From positions 304,720-368,719 of the forward strand of contig NW_006763293.1 in assembly GCF_000218685.1 (NCBI RefSeq): DNA of 64,000 nucleotides. Reading direction: 5' to 3'. Each line of letters opens with the position of its first letter. Position 1 is the first letter of the stretch. Shown here piece after piece: positions 36,788-53,501 of the stretch. The translations under genes and the position numbers were made by a program. The notes under the pieces are model-generated. The model was not told the DNA's origin and did not search any database. It saw only the letters and a program-made list of their open reading frames with translations. Origin of the DNA: Serpula lacrymans var. lacrymans S7.9 (taxonomy: Eukaryota; Basidiomycota; Agaricomycetes; Boletales; Serpulaceae).

Positions 36788-37142
36788 AAAGGCGTTTCGG
36801 CCGGCCTACCAGTATTGTTCAAGGTATTACGGTCGAGAAACATTGTAATATCTCATGCTGACATCGCAATCTTACAAGATATCCCAGTTCATCGGCGATT
36901 ACAGTAGAGGACAGTTTTACTGATATTCTGATTTAGAATGTTTTCAATAGTGGGATTGAGTTGCGTAGCTCTAATAAAACATAATAGCACTACCGGCAGC
37001 AAGGCCTTTTAGTATGGACACAATAGCAGCTAGGAGTAGTGCCATTGTAGCGTATACCCCCAATTGCAAATTTACAGCACCTGTATGTACACTGGCATGT
37101 ACATCATGCCAGTGATGTAAACGTGTAATCTGTGCCTTTGAT
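36788..37142. other. Intergenic 355 bp
   Basis: The RhoGEF 3' UTR and glycosyltransferase promoter, both genes on plus. Near 37080-37105 a tgtacactggcatgtacat stretch forms a small imperfect inverted repeat. No gene. Confidence 0.45.
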
Positions 37143-39093
37143 ATGGTCCATCTGAGTCAAACCCCCACAAAACATACACCCAATGAATCTCCACCGCGGT
37201 CAAGTGCCAGTACCTCTCGTTCTCTGCTTTCGAATGTAACAATCTGGCTACTGGCACCTATAACTATTTCATTATTGATATCGGTCCATACATGGAACCA
37301 CTGGCATGCCGAAGTCTCAGATTTACTACACCCTTCTCAACCTCAGTCTTTTGCATCGTCAAGGCCCTCTGGCGTCTTCCCAGTGACCTATTGCACTGAA
37401 TGTTCTGATGGGACAACCAAAAACACTAAAAGAATTTCCTTGGACCTCGTCTCCGCTCAGCCAGGCCGTCACCGTGAGCCCGATGTAACAGCTGTGATAC
37501 TGAACTGGTCCCGACTTCCCAACGTTATTCACATCGCTACCTTGCTCTGTGGGTCTTTACTCGAAGATGTCATTGCCGAAGTTTTCATCTGGAACAATAG
37601 TCCTCATAAGCTTTCCACTGATGTCTGCGTATACCAATTTCTCCTGACCTGATTCTCGCTGAGACTATTCGTGTAGCTCTTTGCTGAGGCTGGTTGTCCA
37701 GTTCACAAACTGAGGATTTACAATTCGCCGTCAAATCTTTACTTCCAGGCTCGGTTTCTTGCGTGCGAGCAAGCTTCGTCGCAGTTGTGTTTCATTCAAG
37801 TTATTCCTTTCCGCCTTCCTTTGTTTTGCTGTGGTTGACGACGTCGTAGGATGATGATTATCTGATCCTGCCGGAAGTTATACATGCTCTTCGCGCTCGC
37901 ATAGGAGAGGCATCTGGCCCGACAAATTTGCATCTCCTTCCTCCACACGAGCTCCTATCGAGCCAGTTACGTGTTATACATACGGACGTGGGCGTCCATA
38001 CGTCCTTCGCATGGCTGGGTCATGGTGTCATGATACACAAACCTCTAGCATCCAGTTTTCTGTCACTCATACATCATTTAAACGCTTCAGACGCAGAGGT
38101 GAAGATGGCGGATAACTATTTTACAATCTTGAGTAACAGGATTCCGGAGACATGGTTTGATCAGGGCATCGAACTCGGCGGTGGACAGCCGTTTACTGTT
38201 GGTGTAGAAGGGGATGAACGCAATAAGCGTCACATTGTATGTTTCACTGTCGTGATGTTCTGGACCCACATATTCACTTATCTAAAACTCTAAGGTTCAA
38301 GCAGGTCACTATTTGGACCAGTTGTTAATTTCAAATGACTCGAAAGGGTTCAGTAATGTCAACCAAGCAGACAGTTCTATACAAGAGATAACCGCTCAGG
38401 CGCCTTGTGCTGGGGCTGTTTGCCTGGTAGAAACGAATATTCACATATTACCCGACACTCTAGAACATAGTTGTGTTTCCGCGGCTGATATGCTTATGCT
38501 CGAAGAGCGCAATGCCAGGGCACTCGGAGAAGATAGAAAGGCGCATTATTTAGCTTACCCTCTTTCTAACGCCGTCGATGGTAGCACCGACACCGCTTTT
38601 CGCAGCCCAAACAGTATGCTATTCCTGCCATTTTCCAGTGGGATACTCGGCTAAGCTTGACTAGTTTCCAAGGAGGGCGACTTTATCTCGATAGACATGT
38701 TCTCTGCTCTGGGTTCTGGTTGGAAAATGCTAGAGATGGCATGGTTAATTGACGCAGATACCGAGCAAATACTGCAGGCCTCTGATTTTGAGTATGCAAT
38801 GGACTCTAGTCGCTGGGTAAGTTCATGTGATGACTCCATGAGTTCCCCGTCATTAATTGTGGAATATCTAGGCCCCTATGGGTCATGAGCTTGCTTGCGT
38901 CGACACAGATGTTCCCGATACCCAGTCTGCTCTGGAAGTTCGTTACCTTCGCGAGTGCTCCATTGTGATGCCTTCGGACGCTTCTAGTGCACGTTTATTC
39001 CGAGCAAGGCTGAAAGAAAGCCTGGATATGCACTGGCGTGTATATGAAGTGTGGTTACGAGGAGTATGGAGTCTAGAATGGACAAGCACGTAA
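37143..39093 (+). CDS. Type II membrane glycosyltransferase-like protein with discoidin-like tail
   Basis: Probable Golgi glycosyltransferase. A cytosolic Ser/Thr-rich start is followed by one membrane helix (NVTIWLLAPITISLLISV). The catalytic part resembles GT-A enzymes of the exostosin/GT64 type: VTAVILNWSRLPNVIHIATL, AEVFIWNNSPHKLS, LRIYNSPSNLYFQARFLACE, then a D-x-D type motif CFIQDDDYLILPEV. Later blocks are FAWLGHGVMIHKPL, VKMADNYFTILSNRIP and KRHIVQAGHYLDQL. The C-terminal domain (YPLSNAVDGSTDTAFRSPNI, then SKEGDFISIDMFSALGSG and RWRVYEVWL-like HWRVYEVWLRG) looks like a discoidin/F5-8C fold. I could splice it in one frame from 37143 to the stop at 39091-39093. The donor sugar and acceptor are unknown; family placement is inference. 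Confidence 0.72.
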
Positions 39094-39500
39094 ATTTGCT
39101 TTCCGTTTGCTTGAACTCTGTAGGAGGCGCTGTGTTCGACTTCACACTACGTCGCTTCCAGCTAATTGCAGCACAATAGACCATATTTCAATCTGTTATG
39201 CTTACCACCCGGCCCTTGTTTGCCATTGCAGCTGGAAAACATTTCTGATGCACACAGCCCAGGCACCACATGGTTGTTTGATACAAATGAATATTCAAAC
39301 ATTCATGTGACTCTCTTCTTATACTCATTCTACCACTTCGTATAACACGTCCCTTCAGGAAGTTTGGCTGGCTACGCGGCACGGGTAAGTGGCGGATAGT
39401 ATTATTACAACAGGGGTCGCGATTAAATATTCCTCAAAATGAAGTGATAATGATAATACTAGTAGATACATTTCGTGATTGCCGTGAACATGCTACACCA
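39094..39500. other. Convergent intergenic 407 bp
   Basis: Lies between the stops of the glycosyltransferase (+) and RPC1 (-). Only short frames (39107-39310 + and 39188-39382 -) are present, without recognisable content. Confidence 0.45.
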
Positions 39501-44752
<5,252 letters not shown>

Positions 44753-45044
44753 TGCTTCCCAGCTAGATCTTCCGCGCAAAGCTTTCCCCCAAATTATCTT
44801 TTGATTTCGCTGCTATGCTCGATGTTATGATTCTAGGACTTCACGGGTGCTTGCTACTATTCGAGAAAAGATCAATGAGACGTTCATGCCCAACGAAATA
44901 CGGCACGATAAAATTGGCGTGACACCCGAAGATAGCACGAAGTCACAAGTGACAGAAACGTGACTCGAATATTGCTTGCGCGTCACCCAAGTACTTGCGC
45001 GTCCCGCTGGACATTGCCTTGCAGAGCAACCTTCGTAGCCCACC
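44753..45044. promoter_or_regulatory. Divergent promoter RPC1 / proteasome alpha1
   Basis: The 292 bp between the ATG of RPC1 (-) and that of the proteasome subunit (+). No known proteasome control element was recognised by eye. Confidence 0.45.
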
Positions 45045-46154
45045 ATGTCAAGGACCTCATATGACCGGTACGTTGCATATATACGATAAACTGCTGATTG
45101 TTTCTGACTTTTGTCTAGTTATCTCACAGTATTCTCTCCAGAAGGACGCTTGTATCAAGTCGGTTAGTAGATGATATGATTTGAAGCCAGTTGTTTACTC
45201 ACCTTCCATCGGTGCGATAGAATATGCCTTTAAAGCGATCTCTGGTTCAGGACATACCGCAATTGCAGTGAGGGGGAAAGACACTTCCGTTGTAATAACA
45301 CAAAAGAAAGTACCCGTACGTTGCGCATCTTGATCGCTGGACCATTGTTCTAAAAGGGAGGGCACAGGACAAGCTTCTTGACGCGTCCACAGTTACTCAC
45401 CTCTTCAGCATAACGCCCACTATAGGATGCGTTATGACTGGGCTGATTGGTATCCTCCTCAAGCTATTTATCAGGGTTTATATTCACATGTTACGTAGCC
45501 GATGCCCGATATCAAGTGCAGCGCGCCCGTTCAGAAGCTGCTGACTTCAGATACAAGTATGGATACGAAATCACCCCCGACGCACTCGCCCGCAGACTAG
45601 CAAATATCAATCAAGTTTATACACAACGTGCCGCCATGCGACCTCTTGGTATCTGTAATTATCAATTCCTGTCTAACATTTGGTCGTATATCTCACTTCT
45701 TTCGCAGCGATGGTTCTTATTGGAATCGATCCTGAATTTGGTCCTCAGTGTTTTAAGCTCGATCCTGCGGGCTATTTTGTAGGCTTCCATGCAACTGCCG
45801 CTGGACAGAAGCAACAAGAAGCTATGAATCACCTTGAAAAGAAATGGAAGAAGCTAGATGGTGGTAAAGGCGCTGACGATGCTGCCAAAGCTGGTAAATC
45901 TCTCAGCCGAGCTGAGGTCATAGAGGTTGGTTACGACTAAGTCAAACTGAATCGTGGAGATACTGATGCCCCGCCCACAGCTTGCAATCGAAGCAATGTC
46001 GACAGTGCACGCAACAGATTACAAGCCAGGAGAAATAGAAGTTGGTATTGTTTCGAATGGTGATGAAGAGGATATCAAAACCAGAGGATTATGGCGTGTT
46101 ATGGGCGAAGCAGAAGTAGAGGTTCACTTACTGGCATATGCGGAGAAAGATTAG
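45045..46154 (+). CDS. SCL1: 20S proteasome subunit alpha1 (PSMA6 type)
   Basis: Alpha-ring subunit of the 20S proteasome core. The spliced protein begins [20 protein letters not shown] and [20 protein letters not shown], the signature of alpha-type subunits. It continues [71 protein letters not shown] and [20 protein letters not shown]. The end is [20 protein letters not shown] and [11 protein letters not shown]. The TQKKVPDKLLD and AMRPLG blocks mark PSMA6/Scl1. About 260 residues; introns of 50-60 nt. Shares a promoter region with RPC1 and is convergent with KGD4 (130 bp between stops). Confidence 0.97.
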
Positions 46155-46284
46155 CGAAATCGACAATCGTGGAGCAATGATATAATGCATGTGCAGATTG
46201 ACTGTCCAGGAAAATGGTGTTGATGGTATAAATAACATGTATAAGAAAGGCACTAAAGGCTCTTCCATCAAGATTTGTGTAGGC

Positions 46285-46715
46285 TCATTGTAGAGATGCA
46301 CCCCCACTCTGTGTACCAGATATATTGGATAAAGTTCTTCTGCAATAATTCGCGAACATACCAATACAGCATCAATCTCTGCGTCTTCAAGTTCTCTAGA
46401 TCTCGGTTGCCAGAATCTAGAAGGCGCTTCCCAGAATTCTTGGTACACCTGCGCTGCTGTATTTGAACTTTCGCTTGCTACGTGATTTGTAGCGGGCGCC
46501 TGGTGGTTCTCAGACAACTCTGAGAATGACTTTGAATAGTCGGGTGGAGCCGCCGGATGAGGGTGAGAAGGCTCAACAGCTAAAATGACGTCTCAGACCA
46601 AAACAAGACTTTGTATTGGTGAAAGCCACGTACCAGAAGGCCAACTTCGTTTTCCAACGAAGCGTATCAATGGCTGGTGGGCCTTGGCAGAAAACAAACG
46701 TAAAGAGGGGTGCAT
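46285..46715 (-). CDS. KGD4: 2-oxoglutarate dehydrogenase subunit 4 (KGD4/MRPS36 family)
   Basis: Small mitochondrial protein that tethers the E3 component to the 2-oxoglutarate dehydrogenase complex; once classed as ribosomal protein YMR31/MRPS36. Three exons (46715-46634, 46579-46362, 46308-46285) encode 107 residues. The N terminus MHPSLRLFSAKAHQPLIRFV fits a presequence followed by the family's PLIRF block. HPHPAAPPDYSKSFSELSE lies in the middle. The C terminus FWEAPSRFWQPRSRELED, EIDAVLSGGASLQ matches the conserved E-x-x-x-SGGA end of yeast Kgd4. The last exon is just 24 nt, and a naive reading extends into the intron. Placement in this family is by recalled motifs; yeast and human proteins are 123 and 103 residues. 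Confidence 0.85.
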
Positions 46716-46930
46716 ATTGAACGCGTCTGATATTCGAGTAACGAAGTGATAACCCAAAGCCTTCGTTGTATTTGTAATTGTTTATTTCAAAGGCTACAGC
46801 CAAACAACATACAATCCAATTGCTAACATTAATGGTCATTCTAGTACATCGTGACATTGATTACAATTATAATTATTGATGAAGTGGTGACTTCCGTTCG
46901 TGCTCGGAAGTCTACGCACTCACTATCTGA

Positions 46931-48779
46931 CTACCACTCTTCTGCACCTTCTTCATCGCCCGAGACGTCCAATGGAGGCCAGAAGTTCTCGACTTCAGGG
47001 AAGGTAGCTTCACTGTCCAGCGTAGAACTCGAAGACATCTGCTTGACTGCTTTCAGGGTTTCAATAGCTTTCCAAAATACGGCTTCAGCAGTGCGTGCTG
47101 CAGTATCCGACGAGTTCGCAATATGGTTGCACAAAGGGGGCGTGACCAGAACCGTCGACGGCTTACTATGGGAAGCGGCACCACGATCGTCAAACACAGA
47201 GTCGTATTGGGCGTAGTAAGCGACGAAGATAGGTTGATGGGAAGGCTCGGATGTCAGGGAAAGTATGGCCTTTACGTAAGGCTCAAGAAGACGTTCTGGT
47301 AACTCCTCTGTCTCGCTGAAAAGAGGCATTGAGATATGAACGATCCCTGGCAATTAAAGTTCGTAAGGCAATGTCCCCCCGTCATGCGAAATCTGACTCA
47401 CACTTTCCAGCGGGCGCAGACATTGAACCTGGTCCTGTCACGAGCACATGTACTGACGTAAACGACGAGCCATCCTCTGTGGATCCCGGGGGGAAAATTA
47501 AAATTAAAGATCCCACTTCCTTTTTCCCATCCGAGGGTGGTACAACATCGGAATCAGGTTCATCGCCAGTAGGCGTTGGCGACTCGGGCGAAGGAGGTTT
47601 GGGTTCCATAACTATAGGTTTGTCGATGATAGCAATGCATCTAGCTATTGACTTGATGCCTTTCGAACCGGCAGTACTAGTAGGCGGAAACGTAAATTCC
47701 GCCTCGCTCCGTAGTTCACCAGGAACATGCTCTGACGAAGAAATGATACAATCACAGTGAAGAGGCTCTGGAAGATCATCGAGCTCGACGGTATAGCGGT
47801 GGCGAGGCGAGGCGCTCTGGTCAGAAGGAGATTCTTGAGGCTCGTGTGAAATACGAGTAACTGATCTTCCAAGGATGTATACGCCTCCATGCACGGCAGA
47901 CATGCGACAGAAGCCTTGAGCCATCTCTCCAAGACCACCGTAGTGACCAACCAGGAAGGGAGAAGAACCATAACGGCCAGATGACTTGAGATAACTACGA
48001 ATCCGGTGTAAAGCCGGAAGAGTGGGGTCTACAGCAAAATAATACGTCAGATCCGATCAGACACGAGAAGACTGAACTGTACCTTCTTCAGAGATACAAA
48101 AGGCCAAAGCGTAGCTAACTGCACGCGCCGATTCTTGACTCAAAGAGAAAGTTGTCTTCAGAAAACCAAGGAATGGTTCATTCTCGTTCCCAGCAAGTTC
48201 CTTGCTTTCTTCGAAATCTCCCATAGTAAACATCAAGAACCTCATTAATCTTCGTTTGTCGATTAGATTGATAGATTTATCCTTGAAAACATCCTCTTTG
48301 CTTCCTGGCACAGCCTTGAGCTGCTGACCGTCATATATAGCGACGCGTTCAAGAAGACTGAATCCTCCATAGCGTGCGACACCTGAAGATATGAGACTAG
48401 AGATCAGAGGGCCAACCGATGGTATCACGGTAGGCGATAGAGATACAGAATACTGATTTGGGCGGGGCGGTATCGAAGCGGTACGAGATGCAGACGCGAA
48501 TCTGGAGTTCCGGGTTGTGGATGGACCTGATTCACTGGAAGCTGCTGCAGAGCTGCGATTGTCTACCCATTGTGCAAGCTCGCTGAGCGATAGACTTGCT
48601 TCATCGGCACCATAGTATGGGTTGGGGTCGACGTGTGCGACCTTAAATCCTGCTTTAGCGATAGCACTGAAGATGATTTCAGCACGCTGTTGAGGAGATC
48701 GAGTCAGCAGAGCTCACGCGGCGACGATGGACTCCGTCAGACCAGTACCAAAGACTATAACATCAAAGTCTTCTTCCAT
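46931..48779 (-). CDS. MRS6: Rab escort protein (Rab geranylgeranyltransferase component A)
   Basis: Presents newly made Rab GTPases to geranylgeranyltransferase II. MEEDFDVIVFGTGLTESIVA is the dinucleotide-binding-like start shared with RabGDI, continuing KAGFKVAHVDPNPYYGADEA. Downstream are SSGVARYGGFSLLERVAIYD, KSINLIDKRRLMRFLMFTMG, VSYALAFCISEEGTVQSSRV-end exon, GHYGGLGEMAQGFCRMSAVH, GGVYILGRSVTRISHE and the late FPEVENFWPPLDVSGDEEG. The larger size (about 540 residues) and the acidic insert near PPSPESPTPTGDEPDSD favour REP over RabGDI. Divergent from NSR1. KGD4 lies 215 bp downstream on the same strand. Confidence 0.92.
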
Positions 48780-48986
48780 CTGGTTAAATAACGATTTGCA
48801 GAATGTAGCAACAATAAAGACCTTGCGTATGAGTAAGGTCAGGATTGTCAGTGAGCAAGCCCAAGGGAGAACGAACCTAAGGTTAGGGCTTGGCTCATTT
48901 ACTTGCCCTAAAGCATGAAAGTGCCGGACCTTCCCAAAAATTTCGATTCAAGGCTCGCTGTTCTCCTTGCACCCAAGTACTTCACC
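48780..48986. promoter_or_regulatory. Divergent promoter REP / NSR1 with TTAGGG motif
   Basis: The 207 bp between the two ATGs. GGTTAGGGCT lies at 48881-48890, about 100 bp upstream of the NSR1 start. TTAGGG-type boxes are known to sit upstream of ribosome-biogenesis genes in several fungi; use here is inferred. Confidence 0.45.
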
Positions 48987-51000
48987 ATGGCAAAATCAGA
49001 CAAGAAGGTAGACAAAAAATCCACAAAGGAGAAAAAGGTAGCAGCACCGGAGAAGAAGTCCCCTGCAAAGGACAAGAAATCCCCCGCAAAGCCTGTGCCC
49101 ATATCTTCTAAGGAGATTTTAGCAAAGGCTGCTGTGTGTCCTATTTTCATAGCGTTATCTTGGATACATGCTCATCTTATCTCAATAGAAACTCTCGAAA
49201 GGAAAGCAACCTCTTAAAATTACCAAAAAAGATGAGTCCGATTCAGAGTCCTCCGAGGACGAGAAAAAGAAGAAATCTACCAAGGCAAACGGCAAGGTGT
49301 GTAGTTTATACTATTTATCTTCCCATGCATTGACAACGGTATTACCCCTTGTGACCAAAGGCAAAAGCCAAGGTAACCAAAAAGGACTCTAGCGATGAGT
49401 CTTCAGACTCGGATTCCGAAGACGAACAACCTACCAAGGCCAAGGTAAGGAATCATTTCATCTCTCAAGCTACTCGACTGACATTCGATTTCTTTTCTTC
49501 TAGAAAGCAGCTTCTTCTGACGAAAGTGATGATAGTTCCTCTGATGATGAGAAACCTGTCGCTCAAAAACCTTCTTCTTCCTCTTCTTCCTCTGATTCAG
49601 AAGATGAATCATCATCCGATGAAAAACCAAAGGCTGCTCAAATAAAACCTCAAGCCAAAGCCGCCGCATCCTCGTCAGACGACAGTTCCTCGGACGAAGA
49701 AGTTGCTGCAAAACCCACCCCCGCCAAGAAGGCACCATCACCAAAAAAGAAGCCAGTGCAAAAGGATGAGAGTTCATCGGATGACGATAGCTCTGATGAA
49801 GAAGTCACCAAAGCGGCAGCACCACCAAAAAAAGCTGCGAAGAAGGCTTCATCCGACTCCTCGTCTGAAGACTCTTCAGACGAAGCTGAACCAGCACCCA
49901 AAAAACCTACTGCTGAAGATTCATCTAGCGATGACTCGTCTGACGACTCAGATGGTGATGCCAAGATGGCTGATGCACCTGCTGTCAAGGCTGCCGCAGG
50001 TAAGTGATAATCATTAACTGCTGAATACCTCCATTCACACAACAATGTAGGTAACAAACGTAAGGCTGACGATGATGACGCCACGCCTCCCAAAAAGGCC
50101 AAGCTGGCAAATGGCAGTGCTGCTGCTGTCCCAGCAGAGTCGTCTGAGGAAACAAAAAGTGTTTTCGTTGGTAAACTCTCATGGAATGTTGACAACGACT
50201 GGCTGGGTCAGGAGTTTGCTTCGTGCGGTGAGGTTGTTTCTGCAACAGTTCAAATGGATCGTAATACCGGCAAGTCTCGAGGCTTCGGTTATGTTCACTT
50301 TGCCACGACGGAAGCCGTGGACGCTGCTCTTGCTATGGACGGCAAAGAAATCGACGGTCGACCTGTCAAAGTCGACAAAAGCTACCCCCCTGACAAATCG
50401 GCCAGCCGTGAAAAGCGTGCCAAAACCTTTGGCGATGCGCCCAGTGCACCATCATCCGTACTTTTCGTTGGTAACCTCAGCTTCAACGTTGGCGAGGATG
50501 CACTTTGGGAAACCTTTGGAGAGCAAGGTGATGTGAAGAGCGTACGTGTACCTACGGACCGCGAATCGGGACGGCCCAAGGGCTTCGCCTATGTTGAGTT
50601 CAGCGATATCGAGACTGCCAAGAAAGCCTTCGAGACACTACAAGGCTATGATCTGGATGGTCGTAATTTACGACTAGACTTCTCTCAGCCGAGAGACGAT
50701 AGTGGTGGAGGAGGTGGTCGTGGCGGAAGAGGCGGAGGCCGTGGTGGAGTAAGTTATCTTAGGCTCGAGTATATGACATTTTACTTATCAGAACATTTCC
50801 AGTTCGGTGGAGGCCGTGGCGGAGGTCGTGGTGGTGGTGGCGGTGGGTTCGGTGATCGTGGATGGGGTGGTCGCGGTGGTGGTGGTGGTCGAGGCGGTGG
50901 ACGTGGTTTTGATAGGGGCGGTCGTGGTGGTGGACGGGGTCGCGGTGGACCTCGTACAGGAGGTATAACCTCGTTCGAGGGTCAAAAGATAACGTTTTGA
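48987..51000 (+). CDS. NSR1: Nucleolin-like ribosome biogenesis protein (NSR1/gar2)
   Basis: Nucleolar RNA-binding protein for pre-rRNA processing. The start MAKSDKKVDKKSTKEKKVAA is followed by a long region alternating Lys/Ala/Pro segments with acidic Ser/Asp/Glu runs (about 49.2-50.0 kb), as in nucleolin. Two RRM domains follow: SVFVGKLSWNVDNDWLGQEF with KSRGFGYVHFATTEAVDAAL, and SVLFVGNLSFNVGEDALWET with RPKGFAYVEFSDIETAKKAF. The C terminus is a Gly/Arg-rich RGG tail, interrupted by one intron (about 50749-50801). The stop is at 50998-51000. The upstream in-frame Met at 48915 is not preferred because its context and peptide do not fit the family. The large open frame on the opposite strand (49650-50195) is a mirror of the Ser/Asp runs. 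Confidence 0.95.
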
Positions 51001-51318
51001 TGGGCTGTCAGTTTGACGCTATTACTACGCATCACCGGGTACATATATGTCCGTATCTAGTGTTGTCCTTACAGTACCTCTTGCCTGAGTTCATGTTAGT
51101 GTATCGACGTGCTATCATTATCTTTGTCATATTCTTGAGCCCGAGAGTATAACCATTGTAGGTGTAAGTGACGACGACATAGAACGATTGAAGTAATGGG
51201 AGAACACTATTATGCTATTGATTGTAGAGTACGAGAGAAAATGGTATCGATATCCGAGAAATATATATAGTAAGAGAAAAACAGAAACGGTAGAATGTCC
51301 ATTCACATCACACATCAT
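51001..51318. other. Convergent intergenic 318 bp
   Basis: The 3' flanks of NSR1 (+) and RIC8 (-). No gene or repeat seen. Confidence 0.5.
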
Positions 51319-53501
51319 TCAGCCCAACTTTCCTTCATGAATTGCCTTGCGTATCGGATTTTGACTGGCTGGCATGGCTCCTGTTTTTTCGAGTCGATCA
51401 AATAGAGTAAACAGCTTCTCGACTTCACGTTCTTTTTCTTCTTCTGTCATTTGGATCGGTGTTGACTGTCGCTCAACAGTACCCGTGATGGGATTTATGG
51501 CGGCTCCACCCGACGCCATATTCGTCGTACTCGAAGAACTACCTTGAGGCGCATTGACGATACCCTTGTGGAACAAGAATCCCGCTACATTCCCATAACC
51601 AAAGTGGGAGGAAAGCGTAGTTGCTGCAAGGCCAACAAGAAGAACATGAGATGAGTAGTCCAACTGCATGAACAAGGAATGACTTGCCATCCGAATCACA
51701 CATAGCGAACAACATTTCTCCCACAGCATCCTTCAAGCGTGCGTGATAGACACTTCCTAGGAGACGGAGACATCGCCCAAGCATATCGGAGCGGCCTTCG
51801 AGTGGGCGTGTCCGGTCCAGATCCGAAGGAACCAGCCATTCTCTGAGTCTCGTCCTAACACCCTCGTCTGCCAAACAGAAGCGAGTTAGGAGAAGCACAA
51901 GAGGACTCATTAGGTCGTCCAGTGAATTCTCCCCCTCCTTCTTACACAGCTCCCGTACCGATGCGTGATCGGTATCAACGTTGCCTGGCAGGAAGTAGTT
52001 CAAGGAAACATCCAGGAGGTCATATGCATGCAAGACGGTATCCATGGCTGGCGAGGATGGCATAGGAGACGATGATCGTGACAGAGATCGGCGTCCTGCA
52101 GCCAGTACAGAGGAGAGTGCCCTATCTAAAGCACCGACTTTCGTTTCCTTGGTAGGCGACTCGCATCTATTTGAAGTGCCTGGTAACTGGAACTTGTTGG
52201 ATCCGACGGGAGATGAATTACTAGAGGTAGACGGAGAAGACTTTGAATTGGTTGAAGACTGAGAATTGGACGAGTATTTTCCGAACCAGACATTGCGAAG
52301 AGACGGCGAGAGGGGTATAGTGATAAGAGAATGAATAGCGTGGGTCAACGGCGAAGTAAGAGGGTTTGGAGAAGTGAGTGGAAGAGAATTGAAAACCCGA
52401 AGAAGAGGAGGAAGGACCCTGCGTACGATACGTCGATGAAAGATCCTTTATGGCAAAAACATAATCTACGCACCCATCCAATTTTTGACTCCAGAAATCA
52501 CCCATAACTTTTTGAGAATCGGTGTCACTTGTCGGATTTTGCGACTCACACTCTACAGTCTATCATATAAGAAGTCAGTATGTCATTGACGTTCGCAGAT
52601 ATAGCAGGGCAGACCTTGGGGTAGTGAACCAATAAGTTGAAGGTGAACTTCAACAAATCAGTCATTGCTTCGCGAGACATCTTCGCTCCAAATAAAATAC
52701 TGTTCAAAAGTACATCGATTTTGGTTCCTATAATGTCGATAATTGTTCCATTTCCGGGCCGCTTGGTCTCAACTAGATCTTGAATGAACTTCGCAGACGA
52801 CGAGGCTGATGCCGTGCATAGGAACAAAATGCGAGATGCGAGGAATAATTCCTCAGCTCCTGAAGACCTCTACATTCAGGGAACAGGGAAATTAGTAAGG
52901 GCAGGATATCAGATAACAGAAAGCATCTACTTCGAGCATTTCAACAGAAGCTTCTCCCCCACCAATATCCTTACTAATCCAAGTAACTCGGGAACTTTCG
53001 CTTAGAAGCAACGTATTTGCGATACATTTGAGTGCTTCATTTGACGAATTCGGGTTACTTCGGAGGGTTGTGGCAATGGCGAGGAGAGCAGAGAGGTTCT
53101 GTGGGAGTGAGATTACTCGTGATCCAGCAGGGGTTCTGCCCATCATCTTGACCGCGAGAAGGGCAGGGGCAGCATCTATAGAAAGAATACAAAAATGCCA
53201 GTCCATCGGCACATATCTCGTGAGAAGAAGGCAAAAATGAACACACCATCCTTTGATAGTCTGCCTGTAGCATTGTCGACGACACATTTCTTGATGTCGT
53301 CTAGCAATGCTTGTATTAACGTCGAACTTGACGTAGTATCGAGGGTTGGAGGGGCTGTGGTGGTATATATTTCGTGAGAATGCAAGGGTGGGGCTCTGTA
53401 GATCGTGACCTACCGTCTGCGATAGCACGTAGTGCATCGGATACAGATGACCTCGGAGAATTGGGCGTTAAGTTGGTATAGGTTTTCAAGAGCTGAGACA
53501 T
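51319..53501 (-). CDS. RIC8: RIC8/synembryn, G-alpha exchange factor and chaperone
   Basis: Cytosolic armadillo-like protein that folds and activates heterotrimeric G-alpha subunits. The N terminus MSQLLKTYTNLTPNSPRSSV is followed by SVSDALRAIADAPPTLDTTS (joined), then SLPQNLSALLAIATTLRSNP, NSSNEALKCIANTLLLSESS, ASRILFLCTASASSSAKFIQ, GTIIDIIGTKIDVLLNSILF and MTDLLKFTFNLLVHYPK. The C-terminal half has THAIHSLITIPLSPSLRNVW, LVLLLTRFCLADEGVRTRLR, DMLGRCLRLLGSVYHARLKD and the family end NPITGTVERQSTPIQMTEEE, KLFTLFDRLEKTGAM. The ATG at 53501 is preferred; an upstream in-frame GTG at 53513 is not a start. About 500 residues in roughly ten exons. It lies 7 kb from the STE3 receptor gene. Confidence 0.92.

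Noticed and set aside
47329..47760. 143-codon plus-strand frame opposite REP
   Set aside because: The minus strand encodes a continuous REP exon with family motifs here; the plus frame matches nothing.
48915..48986. Upstream in-frame Met as the start of NSR1
   Set aside because: The extra peptide is unlike the family, while MAKSDKK at 48987 has a good context (CACCATGG) and the expected basic start.
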